In this document: in pieces, positions 1 to 7,077 of the stretch
Layout: every line of letters begins with the position of its first letter
How positions within the stretch are numbered: the first letter of the stretch is position 1
DNA from: a virus
DNA length: 23,522 nucleotides
Reading direction: 5' to 3' (one strand)
IMG/VR virus record: IMGVR_UViG_3300006810_000396
Coordinates: 1 to 23,522 of that record
The notes under the pieces: generated by a model
Databases searched by the model: none
Told to the model about the DNA's origin: nothing
Seen by the model: only the letters and a program-made list of their open reading frames with translations
Program-made: the position numbers and the translations under genes

Positions 1-2481
1 AAAAACCCAGAAATGGCTGGGCTTGCTTTGCCGCTTGAAGTTCTTGGGGCTGTCCCTTCAGGCGGGCTGCTTGTGAAAGGCTTAACAAAAGCAGGGGCTA
101 GTGTTGCTAAAGCAGGATTTGCAGAAGGCGCTTTGTATGGCGCAGGCACTGGAGAAACTTTTGAAGAGCGTGCTGGACTTGCAGCATTTGGCGGTCTTGC
201 AGGTTTAGCTCTTGGCAAGGTTGTTGATGCCGCTATAACCCCAAAGGCAAATGGGGGTTTAAAAACCCAAGCAGATGATATTGCAGAAGAGGCTTATGAT
301 ATTGATAAACAAGCCGCTGAGCGAGCTATTAATGAAGCAGAAGATGCCGCCATATATACAGAGGTTGATAACCCTGCTTATGCAATAAAGCCATTGTCTG
401 AGGCGCAGACTGCTGGTGAGTTATGGACGGGGCTAAAGGGGGCATTGCGTAACTTTTATAACGACAAGCTTACTGGCACATCGGACCGCCTTGGTCGTGA
501 GGTTGGCCCAGAAGTTATGGGTCGTCATCAGGCATCGGATGAAGCTGCGCTGCGCATCGTCAACAAAGAGCTAGACAACCTGTCGGAAGAGCTTGTTCCT
601 GTAATTAAAATAATTAATGAAAGCACCAGAGCAAAGGGAGTCTTGCTTGATTATGGAAAAGGTGACTTAGGAAAAAACTTTAATGAATCAATAAAGCGAA
701 TTGAGCAAGAGTTATCTGGAGAGCTTAATGCCGATCACATGAAAGTTCTTAAGCGATATCTTGGCTATAGCAAAAAGAAAAACGACGAGCTAAACGGGAA
801 AGTATTTGGCGCTAACTTTGGGGATCTTACTTATCTCCATACTAGAAACAGAGGGTATCGTGACAAGCTTAAACAGGAGGGCATGACAGACGCAGAAATT
901 GAAAAGATGTTTGAAGACCCTGCGTTTGAACAAAGAACTCGCGGCTCATATCTTAATGAGTCAGACCCAAGCAGGCCCGATCCTTTAGCTTATGAAAATC
1001 CAATTGTTTCTGACATGCGGCGTATATTTAAAATGCAGCGAATGGCAGAGTTACAACGAAAATTTGGGGTTCGCATTGATGACTATAAGGCTGGCCCCCG
1101 CAAGCAAAAAGCATTAGACAGGTCGTCAATGGTTATTGAATCTACGGGCGAAATGGCAACCGACCCTATGCTGCTTACTACAAATCTTCGTAAAGCAGCT
1201 ACTGATCCATTAACGCCTGATGAGTTTATGGACGCATTAAAGTTTACGTTAATAAAGAAAGGCATTAGCGAACAAGGCGCAACCTTTGCTGTCAAAGAAA
1301 TAACCGAGTCAATCATGGGGCAAGCCAAAGCGCCTCACCCACTAATTCAAGCAGCAAATTCCCTGGCATACGCATTAACTCTAGCTGGTCCATTGTCGGC
1401 TGTTCTTAACCTTGCAGACATTCCGTTGCTTGGAGCCAAGTATGGAGGCGGAGCAGTTAGAGAAGGGTTAAAAGCTGCCACCCCATTTAAGAAAGTGCCA
1501 AACGCAGATCTTAAAAAGATGGGTTTAGACAACCAAACAATGGGTGAGTTTGTAAATATTATTAACGATCAAGCAAGTGACTCAACAAACTGGATGGTTA
1601 CAACCGCAGAAAAAATGCGAAACACTGCTAACTTTTTAATGAAAGGCTCTGGTTTTGCTGCAATGGATAGAGTTGGAAAGCAAGGGGTTATGCGTGGCGT
1701 ATTAAAAAGTGCTGCTGACGATGCTCGCGCTGGCACTCTTAAGGAAAGCTGGGGGTTTTATTTTAACAAAGCAGAGCTAGATATTTTATCTGATCAATTG
1801 CAACGACATGGAATTGATTGGCAAAAATATACAGGCAAGGGAAAGGATCTTGTTGAAGAGCTTATGTTTGCTGGGCTTGGTCAACAGCAGTTAATTAGCG
1901 GGGCAGGCAGGCCATCAGCATGGGCGCGTCATCCAAACCTCAGACCTTTGTGGGCATTGAGGGGCTTCGTGGTTAAGCAGCAAGCGCTCGCGCTCCGCGA
2001 GGTAGTCGGCAATATAAAAGCAGGCAAGCCAGAAAAAGCCGCAGAGTTCCTGGGCCGCTACGCAGTTTATGGGGCTGGTGGTTATGCGGTTATTAATGAG
2101 GGCAGGCAGTTCTTGTTTGGCGATGGCGAAGCAAGTGCCGGCGGTCTTGCGCGAGGGTATGGGGATGCATGGGCATCATTACTAACAGCCAATACGCTTG
2201 GACTTAATGATTACCAATTCGGCAAAATAAAAGAAAACGGGATCATGCTTACGTTTGCTCAAGGTCTATTGCCAATAACAGTCACAAGGCCGTTCGACAT
2301 TGCAGGCACTACTGTTGGGGTAATAGATAGAGAGTATCCGGTAGCCCGACTTGCATCAGAGCTACCGCTAGTTAGGGACATAGGCAGGACATCTCGCAAC
2401 GTCGGAGAGCGTTTTGGAATTGAGCCGCTTGCAGAAGTCGGCGGGATGATGACTCAAAAGCGCTTGCCAGATGAAGACTAA
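1..2481 (+). CDS. Large internal virion (DNA-ejection) protein, 5' end outside window
   Basis: The frame is open from base 1. The first ATG (base 13) has no Shine-Dalgarno sequence, so the true start very likely lies upstream and only the C-terminal ~826 codons are seen. The visible protein opens with a Gly/Ala-rich hydrophobic stretch (about the first 70 residues after the ATG at 13). It continues with charged helical sequence, has a second hydrophobic segment near residues 446-478 and a third near 681-697. No enzymatic motif was recognised. Length, low complexity and scattered amphipathic or hydrophobic segments are typical of podovirus internal core or ejection proteins (gp15/gp16-like position in the late operon). 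That role is inferred from composition and from the phage context. It ends in TAA that overlaps the stop of the convergent minus-strand gene by three bases. It could also be a large polyvalent protein of another kind. Confidence 0.6.
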   Translation, partial: KNPEMAGLALPLEVLGAVPSGGLLVKGLTKAGASVAKAGFAEGALYGAGTGETFEERAGLAAFGGLAGLALGKVVDAAITPKANGGLKTQADDIAEEAYDIDKQAAERAINEAEDAAIYTEVDNPAYAIKPLSEAQTAGELWTGLKGALRNFYNDKLTGTSDRLGREVGPEVMGRHQASDEAALRIVNKELDNLSEELVPVIKIINESTRAKGVLLDYGKGDLGKNFNESIKRIEQELSGELNADHMKVLKRYLGYSKKKNDELNGKVFGANFGDLTYLHTRNRGYRDKLKQEGMTDAEIEKMFEDPAFEQRTRGSYLNESDPSRPDPLAYENPIVSDMRRIFKMQRMAELQRKFGVRIDDYKAGPRKQKALDRSSMVIESTGEMATDPMLLTTNLRKAATDPLTPDEFMDALKFTLIKKGISEQGATFAVKEITESIMGQAKAPHPLIQAANSLAYALTLAGPLSAVLNLADIPLLGAKYGGGAVREGLKAATPFKKVPNADLKKMGLDNQTMGEFVNIINDQASDSTNWMVTTAEKMRNTANFLMKGSGFAAMDRVGKQGVMRGVLKSAADDARAGTLKESWGFYFNKAELDILSDQLQRHGIDWQKYTGKGKDLVEELMFAGLGQQQLISGAGRPSAWARHPNLRPLWALRGFVVKQQALALREVVGNIKAGKPEKAAEFLGRYAVYGAGGYAVINEGRQFLFGDGEASAGGLARGYGDAWASLLTANTLGLNDYQFGKIKENGIMLTFAQGLLPITVTRPFDIAGTTVGVIDREYPVARLASELPLVRDIGRTSRNVGERFGIEPLAEVGGMMTQKRLPDED

Positions 2482-2861
2482 TTCCAGCTTACAATTTCAT
2501 AGCCAAGCTCAGCCTCTGCTTTTCTAAACTCAGCACGGTAGTGATTGCTAATTTCCTTACGCAAAATTTTATTTGTTTTAAGTACTGCGTTGCTTTTTTC
2601 TCGCAAGATATCCATATGTCCAGATCCATATAACTTTGTTAGCCAATCAGTAAAGGCAACTGGATTGGATCCAAACCAATTGTGGTGGTATCGGCATAGT
2701 GTAACTGCGTTATCCATACTCCAACGCACAGACTTTCGTGCTCTTCCATAAATATGAGCGCAGTCCGTGCCCTCTCCAAAGCAATACTGGCAGCGATGTT
2801 GATCTCTGTGTCGAACACACTTGCTAAACCACACATCGCAAGCTTCTCTTTTAATAGCCAT
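2478..2861 (-). CDS. ninG: NinG/Rap-like recombination nuclease (HNH-type zinc protein)
   Basis: A 127-residue protein with the layout of the lambda NinG (Rap) family. A zinc-knuckle pair C24/C27 is followed by an acid-Cys-Ala-His element around residues 33-36. A Ser/Arg-rich stretch leads to the conserved N51-A-V-x-L-C56 segment and the H59-H60 pair with a following Gly. This order is shared by NinG and by HNH endonucleases. NinG proteins act on Holliday-junction-like intermediates during phage recombination. The start is supported by AAGGAG seven bases upstream of the ATG. Its ATG shares one base with the TAA of the upstream NinB-like gene, so the two are translationally coupled. A generic HNH endonuclease is the main alternative, but the NinB-like neighbour favours NinG. 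Confidence 0.7.
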   Translation of the reverse strand: MAIKREACDVWFSKCVRHRDQHRCQYCFGEGTDCAHIYGRARKSVRWSMDNAVTLCRYHHNWFGSNPVAFTDWLTKLYGSGHMDILREKSNAVLKTNKILRKEISNHYRAEFRKAEAELGYEIVSWN

Positions 2862-3280
2862 TATGCTGACTCCTTTAGTTCGCTTGGGAATGGCACAAGA
2901 AATCCTTTATGTTCTGCAAGCCACCGTACAAGAACCTCTGCGGCTTCGCTAAGCTCCCTTCCAGACAGCCCTGATGTAGATTTTTTGTCGTACATAGCTT
3001 TGATGACGGGCTTGTACAGCATTTCTTTTACAAGCACCTCGGTAAAAGGTACTTCAACTTCATTGTTGAATGGATGAGTAGCGTGGTAGCCGCCATCATT
3101 TAACTTTTCAGCAATCTGCCTAAACCACAAGTGCATTGCATTGTTTTGCTTTTCGCTTCTTCCAGCTGGTTTAATTGAGTATAGGTGGTGACTGCCAGAT
3201 TGAAGTTCCGCAGTAATAAATGCAATAAAGAAATCAAGTTTATCTTTATGGTCTACAAGCCATTGATGTCCATCTGTCAT
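2861..3280 (-). CDS. ninB: NinB-like recombination mediator
   Basis: A 139-residue protein. The ATG at 3280 is chosen over the GTG at 3292: GGAG sits seven bases before the ATG, and the ATG forms an ATGA overlap with the stop of the preceding 30-codon gene. Residues near 36-60 carry the R-S-E-K-Q-N-N-A-M-H-L-W-F pattern (basic residue, QN, aromatic), typical of the NinB/Orf family. That family helps load recombinase or displace SSB in lambdoid phages. The rest is helical and charged and ends in a Pro-Phe-Pro segment. It lies directly before the NinG-like gene, the same pairing as in the lambda nin region. Sequence similarity is judged by eye from short motifs, so the family call is moderate. 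Confidence 0.6.
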   Translation of the reverse strand: MTDGHQWLVDHKDKLDFFIAFITAELQSGSHHLYSIKPAGRSEKQNNAMHLWFRQIAEKLNDGGYHATHPFNNEVEVPFTEVLVKEMLYKPVIKAMYDKKSTSGLSGRELSEAAEVLVRWLAEHKGFLVPFPSELKESA

Positions 3281-3369
3281 AACACGCTCCACATTTCGAT
3301 GATTTGAAAACTAATAGTAATTAGGATAACCGCAACTAACGCGATGATGTGTTCTCCTAAATCGTTCAT
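3277..3369 (-). CDS. 30-residue single-pass membrane peptide
   Basis: ATG at 3369 reads MNDLGEHIIALVAVILITIS and then FQIIEMWSVL before TGA at 3277-3279. After a short acidic head the peptide is almost entirely hydrophobic from about residue 8 to 24, enough for one membrane helix. Its TGA overlaps the ATG of the NinB-like gene (ATGA), which is the best argument that it is translated. The Shine-Dalgarno sequence is weak, because GGGCATTCTG repeats occupy the position where it would sit. The function is unknown. Tiny membrane peptides in phage early operons are often inhibitors or membrane anchors, but nothing here identifies this one. Confidence 0.5.
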   Translation of the reverse strand: MNDLGEHIIALVAVILITISFQIIEMWSVL

Positions 3370-3375
3370 ATCAGA

Positions 3376-3483
3376 ATGCCCAGAATGCCCAAGATGCCCT
3401 GCGTGCCCATAAAAAAGGGGGCGGGCAAGGGGAACCGGCCCCCTAAACCATGGGCATTAGAAGCAAACTGGGCATCCTGGGCA
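3376..3483 (-). terminator. Rho-independent terminator inside inverted arrays of 9-bp repeats
   Basis: On the minus strand, just after the helicase stop, a 7-bp stem AGGGGGC/GCCCCCT (3416-3444) is followed by five to six U (3411-3415), a standard intrinsic terminator. It is flanked by short repeats. ATGCCC or GTGCCC begins at 3376, 3385, 3394 and 3403, exactly nine bases apart. The reverse complement TGGGCA begins at 3451, 3469 and 3478, again multiples of nine. The arrays could extend the hairpin or be protein-binding iterons. The downstream NinB/NinG unit would need readthrough or its own promoter. Confidence 0.7.
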
Positions 3484-3492
3484 AACTGGATG

Positions 3493-4677
3493 CTAGAAAG
3501 ATTGCCATCGGTAAAACTTTTTACCATGTGCACCTCGTCGCTCTAGCTTAAGATAGTTATCTTTAAGTAAATCTATGCATGTCCGCAGTGTTTTTCTTGA
3601 ACATCCATTTGGATTAATGTCGTCATCATTTAACAAGCCAAACAAATCTGACTGCGAATATGAGCGACCATCTTTCATAACGCTTTGCAATAAAACAAAC
3701 TCATCTTCATATTTGCTTAACGCTTTCCCAATGTTTATTTGACCACGCTGTTTTGTTTTTAAGCCTGATATATCGTCGGGACTCATAAATTCTACAGAGT
3801 CTACTGATTCTGAATACCCGACTAACATTCCTGTTTGCTTATATTTAAACCCACCCTCAAAACTAACCTGACTTCTATCTTTTTCATTAATTACTAAAAG
3901 CTCTTGCCATTCTGAAAACTTATCATTAAGCGGATCAAGGCCAAACATGTTGTCAACGTCAGCTTTAAGATCGCCAACCCCCTCATATACAAGTCTGCCA
4001 TCCATTGTCCGATGCTTGTTGCAATGACCAAGCAATACAACTGTGCCGCCAGCTGCGGCAAACTCCCTGAATACGTGCAAAACCTCACGCATGTCAGCCT
4101 TGTTAAGCACTGGGGCAAACTTCTTTAGGGTGTCGCAAATAATTATTTTTCCATCGGCCTCGCCCTCAAGCCGAATCATATTCAGCAATCGCAAGGCGTC
4201 GGCAGTTGTGCGAAGGCTTGGATCTGGCGAGGTTGCCAAAGTCACCATGGTTATTCCGTGATCTTTGCCAAGCTTTGCTTTCTGAAGGACGCCTTTAGCG
4301 CCATCGTCCTCATTAAAATATATGACGTCAGATCCGCTAATTAAATTATTTCTAATAGATTGAAAAAGATTTCCAAGAATCCAGACAGTTTTGCCTGCGC
4401 CACTTGGAGCGTAGACCAAAGTGACAGTGCCTGTCGTAACCATGCCAGGAATTACATCCCTCTCCTTGGCAAGCCGCTCTTCTATTTCTTTTATTCGCCC
4501 GTTAACTGAGGCGTCTATAAGCCTGCTCAAGGACGATTTAACTGGGGCATGTGACTCCCCATTGATTAACTGATTGTTTACTGTAGAGCCATTGACGGGC
4601 TTCTCAGCTGTTGTAGTGGATGGCTGTAGATTTCGTCTGCTTTCTTCCAGACAATACAGCGCCCAATCATCTTGCAT
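3493..4677 (-). CDS. RepA-like replicative helicase (AAA_25/RecA-fold ATPase)
   Basis: A 394-residue ATPase. Residues 1-60 look like a flexible, Ser/Thr/Asn-rich linker. Walker A is APSGAGKT (90-97). The Walker B-like strand is KIIICDTLKKF (177-187, Asp182). A sensor-type strand VVLLGHCNK follows at 213-221, then a Gly-rich DNA-binding-loop region to about 245. This order matches the RepA/AAA_25 hexameric helicases and RecA-like ATPases of plasmids and phages. The last ~70 residues, with basic and helical segments ending in a Phe-Tyr-Arg-Trp region, look like a winged helix. The start at 4677 has GGGGAG upstream. It is the first gene of the leftward unit and diverges from erf, so it probably acts at the replication fork. 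A recombination ATPase is the main alternative. Confidence 0.8.
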   Translation of the reverse strand: MQDDWALYCLEESRRNLQPSTTTAEKPVNGSTVNNQLINGESHAPVKSSLSRLIDASVNGRIKEIEERLAKERDVIPGMVTTGTVTLVYAPSGAGKTVWILGNLFQSIRNNLISGSDVIYFNEDDGAKGVLQKAKLGKDHGITMVTLATSPDPSLRTTADALRLLNMIRLEGEADGKIIICDTLKKFAPVLNKADMREVLHVFREFAAAGGTVVLLGHCNKHRTMDGRLVYEGVGDLKADVDNMFGLDPLNDKFSEWQELLVINEKDRSQVSFEGGFKYKQTGMLVGYSESVDSVEFMSPDDISGLKTKQRGQINIGKALSKYEDEFVLLQSVMKDGRSYSQSDLFGLLNDDDINPNGCSRKTLRTCIDLLKDNYLKLERRGAHGKKFYRWQSF

Positions 4678-4703
4678 ATAGCTCCCCTTAAGCTAAGACC
4701 GGA

Positions 4704-4772
4704 ACCCTCAATCTTGACGGAAGGTGCCGAACCTGTCAACAATTACCGCCATGTTTTTTAATGTTTATAAAG
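4704..4772. promoter_or_regulatory. Divergent promoter region with operator-like dyad
   Basis: Between the helicase and erf. The dyad TTGAC-gga-AGGT-gccga-ACCT-GTCAA spans 4714-4739. On the minus strand its right half contains a perfect TTGACA -35 (4734-4739), followed after 17 bases by a weak CAAGAT -10 (4711-4716), directed at the helicase. On the plus strand TTACCG (4743-4748), a 17-base spacer and TATAAA (4766-4771) point at erf. A further TTGAC half-site lies at about 4774. A repressor binding the dyad would cover the leftward -35. The promoter calls are by eye. Confidence 0.5.
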
Positions 4773-4829
4773 GTTGACGAATGTTATCAAATGTGTCATC
4801 CTTCTTTTCGGTCAATCAAGGAGTCAGGA

Positions 4830-5240
4830 ATGAACGATAAAAAAACCACCGGCGATCTGCTTTATTTGCTTCTGGATGTACAGCGCGAACTGTCACACGC
4901 TAAAGCATCAGCAACCAACCCTCATTTTAAAAGCCAGTACGTTCCCTTTGAAGCGCTGTGGGATTATGCAAAAGAGCACCTCAACAACAAAGGGATTTTC
5001 ATACAGCAGATCAGTCATGAGTGTGAGGTCGGAGCCTGTATCGAAACTGTACTGCATGGGCATGGCGAGTCATTAAGCGCTGGCAAGATGATTGTTAGGG
5101 CAGACAAGCCAACAGCTCAGAGTTTTGGTAGCGCCGTCACTTACGCTAAAAGATATAGTTTATCTATGGCTTTAGGTATTGGTGCAGATAAAGACGATGA
5201 TGGAAACAAAGCAGAGTCAGGATCTAAAAGAGCATGGTAG
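4830..5240 (+). CDS. erf: ERF-family single-strand annealing recombinase
   Basis: A 136-residue protein of the ERF superfamily (phage P22 Erf relatives), which anneals complementary single strands for phage recombination and genome circularisation. Diagnostic motifs are N30-P-H-F-K-S-Q-Y (30-37), the W44 region with LNNKGIFIQQ (51-60), a beta strand plus H-G-x-G-E near 75-80, and the signature Q97-S-F-G-S-A-V-T-Y-A-K-R-Y (97-109) followed by L-G-I-G-A-D-K-D-D-D-G-N. The start at 4830 is chosen because AAGGAG lies seven bases upstream; the longer frame from 4761 lacks a ribosome site. A CAATCAA element directly abuts that Shine-Dalgarno sequence. It is shorter than P22 Erf (about 200 residues), lacking a long C-terminal domain. 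The next gene overlaps its stop. Confidence 0.88.
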   Translation: MNDKKTTGDLLYLLLDVQRELSHAKASATNPHFKSQYVPFEALWDYAKEHLNNKGIFIQQISHECEVGACIETVLHGHGESLSAGKMIVRADKPTAQSFGSAVTYAKRYSLSMALGIGADKDDDGNKAESGSKRAW

Positions 5241-5473
5241 AAACATATGAAGAGTTTATTGCGTACATGGAATCAGTGCGTGAAAACTTTGATTTTGTTT
5301 GTGATGTTAAAAGCGCAGTTGCTAATGAAGAATGGAATCTTCTTCGGGATATTGTTGAAGATACTCCAAATCATGTTAAGGAGGCATTAAACCTAGCGCC
5401 ATCCAAGGGTGGCATTTTTACTACCTATGAAAATAGGGTAATGAAAACTAATCCAAATAGGAATATACAATGA
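5234..5473 (+). CDS. Small acidic protein of the erf operon, unknown function
   Basis: A 79-residue protein starting inside the last codons of erf (seven-base overlap) and ending with TGA inside the ATG of the next gene (ATGA). This pair of overlaps is strong evidence that it is translated. The first half is acidic and aromatic (ETYEEFIAYMESVRENFDF) and probably helical. The end is polar and Asn/Lys-rich. No family was recognised. Its position between the annealing protein and an SSB-like protein suggests a recombination accessory role, but that is only guilt by association. Confidence 0.65.
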   Translation: MVETYEEFIAYMESVRENFDFVCDVKSAVANEEWNLLRDIVEDTPNHVKEALNLAPSKGGIFTTYENRVMKTNPNRNIQ

Positions 5474-5739
5474 GTGAAGAAAAAAACTTTGTTGATGGAA
5501 TGATTGTTAAGCTTCCCGATGGCAATGCGCCAGACTTTGTAAAGCTTAAGCTGTCATTAAAGCTTGATGAGTTAGGCCCATGGATTTCAACGCAGAAAAA
5601 AAATGATCCAGATATGGAATGGATTAACATAGAAATCAAAGAGGGTCGTTCTGGCAAATGGTATGCTGAGCGTAATATGTGGAAGCCGTCGGAGGACACA
5701 AAACCACCCGCATCGTCAACACAAGATGTGCCTTGGTAG
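5470..5739 (+). CDS. Small phage protein with SSB-like acidic/aromatic tail
   Basis: An 89-residue protein with AGGA seven bases before its ATG, which overlaps the previous stop. The core (about residues 6-70) reads as alternating short strands: F-V-D-G-M-I-V-K-L, the phrase NAPDFVKLKLSLKLDE, a W-I-N-I-E-I-K strand and a Gly-Lys-Trp-Tyr turn. That is compatible with a small OB-like or beta-barrel fold often found beside phage recombinases. The C-terminus is disordered (Pro/Ser/Thr) and ends Gln-Asp-Val-Pro-Trp, resembling the D-x-P-F tip with which bacterial SSB proteins recruit partners. I infer a ssDNA-binding or SSB-mimic role next to erf. No catalytic motif is visible. Confidence 0.6.
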   Translation: MSEEKNFVDGMIVKLPDGNAPDFVKLKLSLKLDELGPWISTQKKNDPDMEWINIEIKEGRSGKWYAERNMWKPSEDTKPPASSTQDVPW

Positions 5740-5762
5740 TTTTAATTTAAAAACCATGCTTT

Positions 5763-5785
5763 GCCTCGCTTGTCGGGGCTTTTTT
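5763..5785 (+). terminator. Intrinsic terminator after the erf unit
   Basis: Stem GCCTCG/CGGGGC (5763-5768 with 5774-5779, one G-U pair), five-base loop, then six T (5780-5785). It lies 24 bases after the stop of the SSB-tail gene and 15 bases before the next start, so the DUF4224-like gene would depend on readthrough. Confidence 0.75.
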
Positions 5786-5799
5786 ACTTGGAGAGTCTA

Positions 5800-6033
5800 A
5801 TGAACGATCAATCTGAATACCTGTATTACCGTCAACTTTTTGACATCTTCAAGGCTTACACCACGCCCAAACTTATTCGCGTGTTAGAAAAGCAGGGGAT
5901 TAAATATATGGTCGATGCCAAGGGCAAGCCATTCACCACCCGCAGTGCCATCGAAGGGGCATTGGAACCGGAGAGCACCGTCCCATCAACCGCTCCGGAG
6001 GGGCTGTCAGAAGTCGCACCATCGCTCAGCTAG
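5800..6033 (+). CDS. DUF4224-like small protein with G+C-rich 3' half
   Basis: A 77-residue protein. The start at 5800 is preferred over 5761 because GGAGAG lies five bases upstream and the longer frame would run through the terminator stem. Residues ~7-50 resemble the DUF4224 pattern: hydrophobic-acidic opening, Tyr-Thr-Thr-Pro, a helix L-I-R-V-L-E-K-Q-G-I-K-Y, then Asp-Ala-Lys-Gly-Lys-Pro. Small DUF4224 proteins are common in temperate and lytic phages, and the function is not established. From about residue 45 the codons become much richer in G+C and the tail turns Pro/Ser-rich, unlike the neighbours. The tail may be a shifted or recombined end that merges into the gene-free stretch behind it. 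Confidence 0.6.
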   Translation: MNDQSEYLYYRQLFDIFKAYTTPKLIRVLEKQGIKYMVDAKGKPFTTRSAIEGALEPESTVPSTAPEGLSEVAPSLS

Positions 6034-6186
6034 ATAGGGTGGAAGTGCCAGCCCTGCCATCGCAGCAACAACCTGCAAGCTCACCGCAGCGGGAGGATCG
6101 GAGGGGAGCGGCGATTTTGTCCATCGGGACGCCGCCAACCGACTCAATCAGGCTAGGAGTGTAAGCCCTGGACACGCTTGACTGTA
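6034..6186 (+). other. G+C-rich gene-free stretch with hairpins
   Basis: No credible reading frame. It is more G+C-rich than the flanking genes. One perfect stem is GCGGCG (6108-6113) with CGCCGC (6130-6135), with an alternative inner hairpin GTCC-ATCG-GGAC (6119-6130). There is also GTGT...ACAC around 6159-6175. No T-run follows. It may be the structured 3' end of the rightward transcript meeting the leftward operon, or a remnant of the same foreign segment that ends the preceding gene. Confidence 0.4.
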
Positions 6187-6408
6187 CTAGCAATCAGGAT
6201 CGAAGTCATGCCATTCATCAGCCTCACTTACGTCAGGCTCATCGTAATATTTTGATTGATGATCCAAATAATTATCCAGGCAATGATGACACCATATCTC
6301 GTTAGGGCCATCTTCAATTTTATTGTTAGCATGAATAAGCTCTACCCCGTTATCGAGGTAAAGCTCATCACATGAATCACAGTTGCGGTAGCTAAGCGCC
6401 GTTGACAT
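6187..6408 (-). CDS. Small CxxC...CxxC zinc-ribbon-like protein
   Basis: A 73-residue protein. The ATG at 6408 is chosen over 6438: GAGG lies eight bases before it and it overlaps only the last codons of the upstream gene. It has C10-x2-C13 near the start and C-H-H-C about 28 residues later, a likely four-ligand zinc site, followed by an acidic Asp/Glu/His/Trp-rich tail ending in Asp-Cys. Such small zinc ribbons are usual in phage early operons as protein or nucleic-acid binders. No named family was recognised. It is the last gene of the leftward operon. Confidence 0.6.
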   Translation of the reverse strand: MSTALSYRNCDSCDELYLDNGVELIHANNKIEDGPNEIWCHHCLDNYLDHQSKYYDEPDVSEADEWHDFDPDC

Positions 6409-6616
6409 TTTCTGCCTCTGTTTTCCACACCCTAACATTGTCCCCCTCTGCTCTTGTTACAACTTTAAATCCGCTACTTGTTAATGCAAACCTAAAACAA
6501 TTAGCTTCTTTAGTTGTTAACAAAACAGAATCGTTAATATCCATCTGCTGCCCTAGCTGTTGCCACTTGCCAGATCGTCCACGGGCAGGAATTGGAATGT
6601 TCTTTTCGATATTCAT
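6392..6616 (-). CDS. Conserved-looking small phage protein, unknown function
   Basis: A 74-residue protein with a strong AGGAGG six bases before its ATG. It opens with a short strand (NIEKNIPIP) and the phrase ARGRSGKWQQL. Then comes an M-D-I-N-D-S-V-L-L segment, an Ala/Asn/Phe-rich helix and a final strand T-R-A-E-G-D-N-V-R-V-W. This order (Arg-Gly-Lys-Trp, Gly/Asn-Asp-Ser, helix, T-R...V-R-V-W) recurs in small hypothetical proteins of many phages. It may be a compact nucleic-acid-binding fold. No active site is visible. Its end overlaps the zinc-ribbon gene. Confidence 0.65.
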   Translation of the reverse strand: MNIEKNIPIPARGRSGKWQQLGQQMDINDSVLLTTKEANCFRFALTSSGFKVVTRAEGDNVRVWKTEAENVNGA

Positions 6617-6625
6617 AATTGCCTC

Positions 6626-7048
6626 CTAAGCAATTGATATTAAGATAATGGTCATAGTGACCAAGGCTAAAAGACATCCGCCAGTAAGTACGGCTGTCCA
6701 TATCAGCAAGTTGCCGATTCTTTTATCAAACAATGCACCCTCGACTTCAACAGCTTTAGGCTCAGATTGTTTGGGAAACTTTTGATGAATTTTGTCAATG
6801 TTTACTGCTGATTTTTTACGCCGTGGTCTATTGGCATAAAGGTCAGCATCACTTATACCCAGCTTTCTTCTTTGCAATCTCATTTTATAAGCATGATTCT
6901 CTATAGATCTTTGAGATCTGCCAAGCGCAACAGCAACCTGTCCATATGTTTTACCTGCTTTCATAAGCTCATAAAACAAATCATTATCTTGCTTTGTCCA
7001 CTTAAGATTGTTGCATGCTGCATTTTCGTTAAAGTTACTGTTACTCAT
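6626..7048 (-). CDS. Membrane-anchored DNA-binding candidate (Myb/GcrA-like N-terminus plus one TM helix)
   Basis: A 140-residue protein. Residues 16-60 begin K-W-T-K-Q-D and continue L-F-Y-E-L-M-K-A-G-K-T-Y-G-Q-V-A-V-A-L-G-R-S-Q-R-S-I-E-N-H. This is the three-helix SANT/Myb or GcrA-like arrangement (Trp, acidic helix, 'IA..LG.s..sv..h' recognition helix). A basic linker (about 57-80, R-R-K-rich) follows. Residues ~112-138 are a clear hydrophobic helix at the extreme C-terminus, giving a tail-anchored topology with the DNA-binding part in the cytoplasm. The Shine-Dalgarno sequence is weak. Possible roles are anchoring phage DNA or a transcription complex to the membrane, or a regulator. Both are inference. 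Confidence 0.6.
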   Translation of the reverse strand: MSNSNFNENAACNNLKWTKQDNDLFYELMKAGKTYGQVAVALGRSQRSIENHAYKMRLQRRKLGISDADLYANRPRRKKSAVNIDKIHQKFPKQSEPKAVEVEGALFDKRIGNLLIWTAVLTGGCLLALVTMTIILISIA

Positions 7049-7077
7049 AACATACAGTCCAAGTCAGGTCTTATGTC

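Noticed and set aside
2754-3077. 107-codon plus-strand frame opposite the NinB/NinG-like genes
   Set aside because: Ser-rich antisense shadow of two well-supported minus-strand genes.
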